From a bacterium (GTDB taxonomy: Bacteria; Armatimonadota; Chthonomonadetes; Chthonomonadales; Chthonomonadaceae), in the NCBI GenBank assembly GCA_021805405.1, contig JAJZFK010000432.1, positions 1 to 16,624 on the forward strand: a stretch of 16,624 nucleotides of DNA, given 5' to 3'. Shown here piece after piece: positions 15,047 through 16,624 of this stretch. The notes beneath the pieces were generated by a model. The model was given only the letters and a program-made list of their open reading frames with translations, ran no database searches and had not been told where the DNA came from. Position 1 is the first letter of the stretch. Every line of letters begins with the position of its first letter. The translations under genes and the position numbers were made by a program.

Positions 15047-15062
15047 AGGAGAGTTTCAATTG
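15047..15062 (+). promoter_or_regulatory. Ribosome binding site deciding a TTG start (hrcA)
   Basis: AGGAGAG at 15047-15053, a 6-base spacer, then TTG at 15060-15062. It places the start right at the beginning of the conserved HrcA winged helix. The more upstream in-frame TTG at 14997 has no ribosome binding site. Confidence 0.75.
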
Positions 15063-16106
15063 ACCTTGCTAGATGAACGAAAAATTCTAATCCTGCAGGC
15101 TATTGTCGATGATTATGTAGAGACAACGCGACCCGTCGGGTCGGAACGGCTCATAGACAAGTACAAATTCGGCTGCAAATCTGCAACAATGCGTAACGAA
15201 ATGGCTGAGTTGGCGGATCTTGGCTATGTTGTTCAACCACATACCTCGGCAGGCAGAATTCCAACCGATCGGGGCTATCGGTTCTATGTTGACGAACTAA
15301 TGGAACCCACAAACGAGGCTGGCACCGCGGCGCAAAAACGCGCACGCAACCTGGTTGCCGAATCAGCATCGGAAGTCGCCCAGGTGGTTCAACGCACTTG
15401 CCGCCTGTTAGCCGAGATGACCAGCTATGCTTCCATTGCCACAGACCCCATTACAGATCACGTAACCGCGCGCAAGCTCTACCTTACGGAAGGCGATGAG
15501 CGGCATGTTCTTCTGGTAGTGCTGATGTCTAGCGGCCACGTTGAGCATCGCCTTGTTGAAACGGACACCAGGTTGGGACCTGACCTGTTGTCACTTGCAT
15601 CAGCATACCTGAACGCCTCGTTTGCGGGTATGCAGCTCGATATCCTTGCAACAGCGCCATCTACTGTTGAGGTTGACGGTGAACTGCAACAGGTTGGAGT
15701 GCTGCTACACCGTGTTGTACCACACGTATTGAATATTGCAAACAAGCTTCAGCAGCGCAAGGTCTATATTGACGGCGCAAGCCAGTTAATTCGACAGCCG
15801 GAGTTCCAGGATATTGGACGGCTGGAGCTAATTTTGAACGCTCTTGATGAAACTGCCATACTCTATCGAATTCTCTCGGTAGCGGTTGATTATAATGATA
15901 CTGCCATTGTGATAGGTACCGAAAACAAATCTCCCTACATGCAGGAGTGCAGCGTGATTAGTACAACCTATTTCATTGGTAACCAGCGGGCAGGCTACCT
16001 GGGCGTTGTTGGCCCCACGCGAATGCATTACAAGAGCGCCATGGCGTCGGTTAAACTGATGGCTCATAATCTTTCGGTGGTGTTAACCGGCTTAAGTCTA
16101 GCCTAG
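15060..16106 (+). CDS. hrcA: Heat-inducible transcription repressor HrcA
   Basis: HrcA represses chaperone operons at normal temperature, usually by binding CIRCE elements with help from GroEL. The 348-residue protein has the family winged helix (LDERKILILQAIVDDYVETTRPVGSE, then SATMRNEMAELADLGYVVQPHTSAGRIPTDRGYRFYVD), a GAF-like middle with ITDHVTARKLYLTE and HVLLVVLMSSGHVEHR, an insert region, and the C-terminal AGYLGVVGPTRMHYKSAM signature. Length is normal. The start is TTG at 15060; frame remains open to 14997 but only the later TTG has a ribosome binding site. It is followed 66 bp later by grpE, the usual hrcA-grpE-dnaK order. No CIRCE is visible upstream or between the two genes. Confidence 0.95.
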   Translation: MTLLDERKILILQAIVDDYVETTRPVGSERLIDKYKFGCKSATMRNEMAELADLGYVVQPHTSAGRIPTDRGYRFYVDELMEPTNEAGTAAQKRARNLVAESASEVAQVVQRTCRLLAEMTSYASIATDPITDHVTARKLYLTEGDERHVLLVVLMSSGHVEHRLVETDTRLGPDLLSLASAYLNASFAGMQLDILATAPSTVEVDGELQQVGVLLHRVVPHVLNIANKLQQRKVYIDGASQLIRQPEFQDIGRLELILNALDETAILYRILSVAVDYNDTAIVIGTENKSPYMQECSVISTTYFIGNQRAGYLGVVGPTRMHYKSAMASVKLMAHNLSVVLTGLSLA

Positions 16107-16172
16107 GTGCCTGTTTGAGCCGCAAAGCAAACAAACATTTTCGACAATTAATTTAATAAGGAGTTCCATTTT

Positions 16173-16624
16173 ATGGCTTTCTGTCCCGATGAGCCGATTG
16201 AAACTGAGCAGCCTGTTCTGACCACCGATGGCGAGAACATGCAGGCAGAAGGTGCACGCAAAGACACTAATTCAATCGATCCAGGCGATCTAAGCGAGCA
16301 GATAGTACTTCTTCAACAGCGGGCGGAGAGGGCTGAAAAGGCTATGCTATATGCGCAGGCAGAGTTTCAGACTATACGCCGGCGAATGGAGGACCAGGCA
16401 GCCGCAGATAGAAAATATGCAGCCGCAGAATTAATAAAATCCCTACTGCCGATACTTGACAGTTTTGAACGTGCCCTAGCCGCTGCCGAAAATACTGGCA
16501 ATTCAGAGTCGCTGGTAACCGGCCTCAGATCGATTATGAAACAGATGCAGTCTGAACTGGAAAAAGCTGGCGTTAAACCGATTGAGTCGCTAGGACACGA
16601 GTTTGATGCGCGACTGCATGAGGC
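16173..16624 (+). CDS. grpE: GrpE nucleotide exchange factor of DnaK (partial, runs off the end)
   Basis: GrpE releases ADP from DnaK, letting the chaperone cycle. The first 150 codons are present and the gene is cut by the window edge. The N-terminal 40 residues are acidic and variable as usual, then a coiled-coil helix (about 43-85, with LLQQRAERAEKAMLYAQAEFQTIRRRME) and the family core AAELIKSLLPILDSFERAL, GLRSIMKQMQSELEKAGV and GHEFDARLHEA. AAGGAG at 16158-16163 with 9-base spacing supports the ATG at 16173. The gap to hrcA is 66 bp with only a weak hairpin (16113-16132), so the two are probably one transcript, with dnaK and dnaJ expected beyond the window. Confidence 0.93.
   Translation, partial: MAFCPDEPIETEQPVLTTDGENMQAEGARKDTNSIDPGDLSEQIVLLQQRAERAEKAMLYAQAEFQTIRRRMEDQAAADRKYAAAELIKSLLPILDSFERALAAAENTGNSESLVTGLRSIMKQMQSELEKAGVKPIESLGHEFDARLHE

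Larger units (their letters stand above)
14696..15059. other. Regulatory gap between GH35 and hrcA
   Basis: A 364-base stretch without a firm gene. It contains a near-consensus promoter (14944-14973), several inverted repeats and an 11-base direct repeat. One inverted repeat is the imperfect TTGTGTAC / GCACACAA pair at 14763-14770 and 14786-14793. The direct repeat TGCGATTTATC occurs at 14823-14833 and 14891-14901. A short frame behind a strong ribosome binding site (14822-14941) is also present. I see no convincing terminator for the GH35 gene and no CIRCE element. Confidence 0.6.

Overview
The window looks like chromosomal DNA of an Armatimonadota-like bacterium (Chthonomonas/Fimbriimonas type). 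The main clue is the protein at 448-1221 (minus strand). It has the type IV pilin-like N-terminus and FPVFAQAREQAR junction typical of the many DUF1559-like prepilin proteins of Armatimonadota and Planctomycetes. Moderate GC, frequent TTG/GTG starts and the gene mix (Rex-linked haem genes, menaquinone genes, Tat-exported glycosidase, DUF3187) fit, but the assignment is inference. Almost everything is housekeeping or polysaccharide-degradation content. I see no phage, transposon, CRISPR array, tRNA or rRNA.

Layout. 1-1221: a small lipoprotein (plus) converges on a prepilin-like gene (minus), with a strong hairpin terminator between them. 1350-2822: a secreted GH30 glycosidase resembling endo-beta-1,6-galactanases (plus), ending 4 bp from the stop of the next, convergent operon. 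2827-6427 (minus): a compact operon read as rex, precorrin-2 dehydrogenase, hemA, hemX. It joins an NADH/NAD+-sensing repressor to tetrapyrrole synthesis and has a near-consensus extended -10 promoter at about 6483-6491. 6428-6916: a long divergent intergenic region with hairpins and one very short ORF behind a strong ribosome binding site. 6917-8703 (plus): menG/ubiE and a long-chain polyprenyl diphosphate synthase overlapping by ATGA, which together make the menaquinone tail and its final methylation. 8881-9927: a DUF3187 outer-membrane-like protein. 10004-14695 (plus): an M42 metallopeptidase, an alpha/beta hydrolase and a Tat-signal GH35 beta-galactosidase-like protein with short gaps, possibly one transcript. 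14696-15059: a regulatory region with a textbook sigma70 promoter. 15060-end (plus): hrcA and the start of grpE, the heat-shock repressor and a DnaK co-factor.

How they fit together: the centre of the window is a redox/respiration block, with haem precursor genes and menaquinone genes diverging from the region beside rex. The flanks hold two glycosidases with plausible beta-galactan substrates. The right end is the start of a dnaK-type chaperone operon that lacks a recognisable CIRCE operator in the visible DNA. No clearly new multi-gene system is evident. The most useful leads are regulatory: the rex/menG intergenic region, the CIRCE-less hrcA promoter, and two short ORFs with strong ribosome binding sites.
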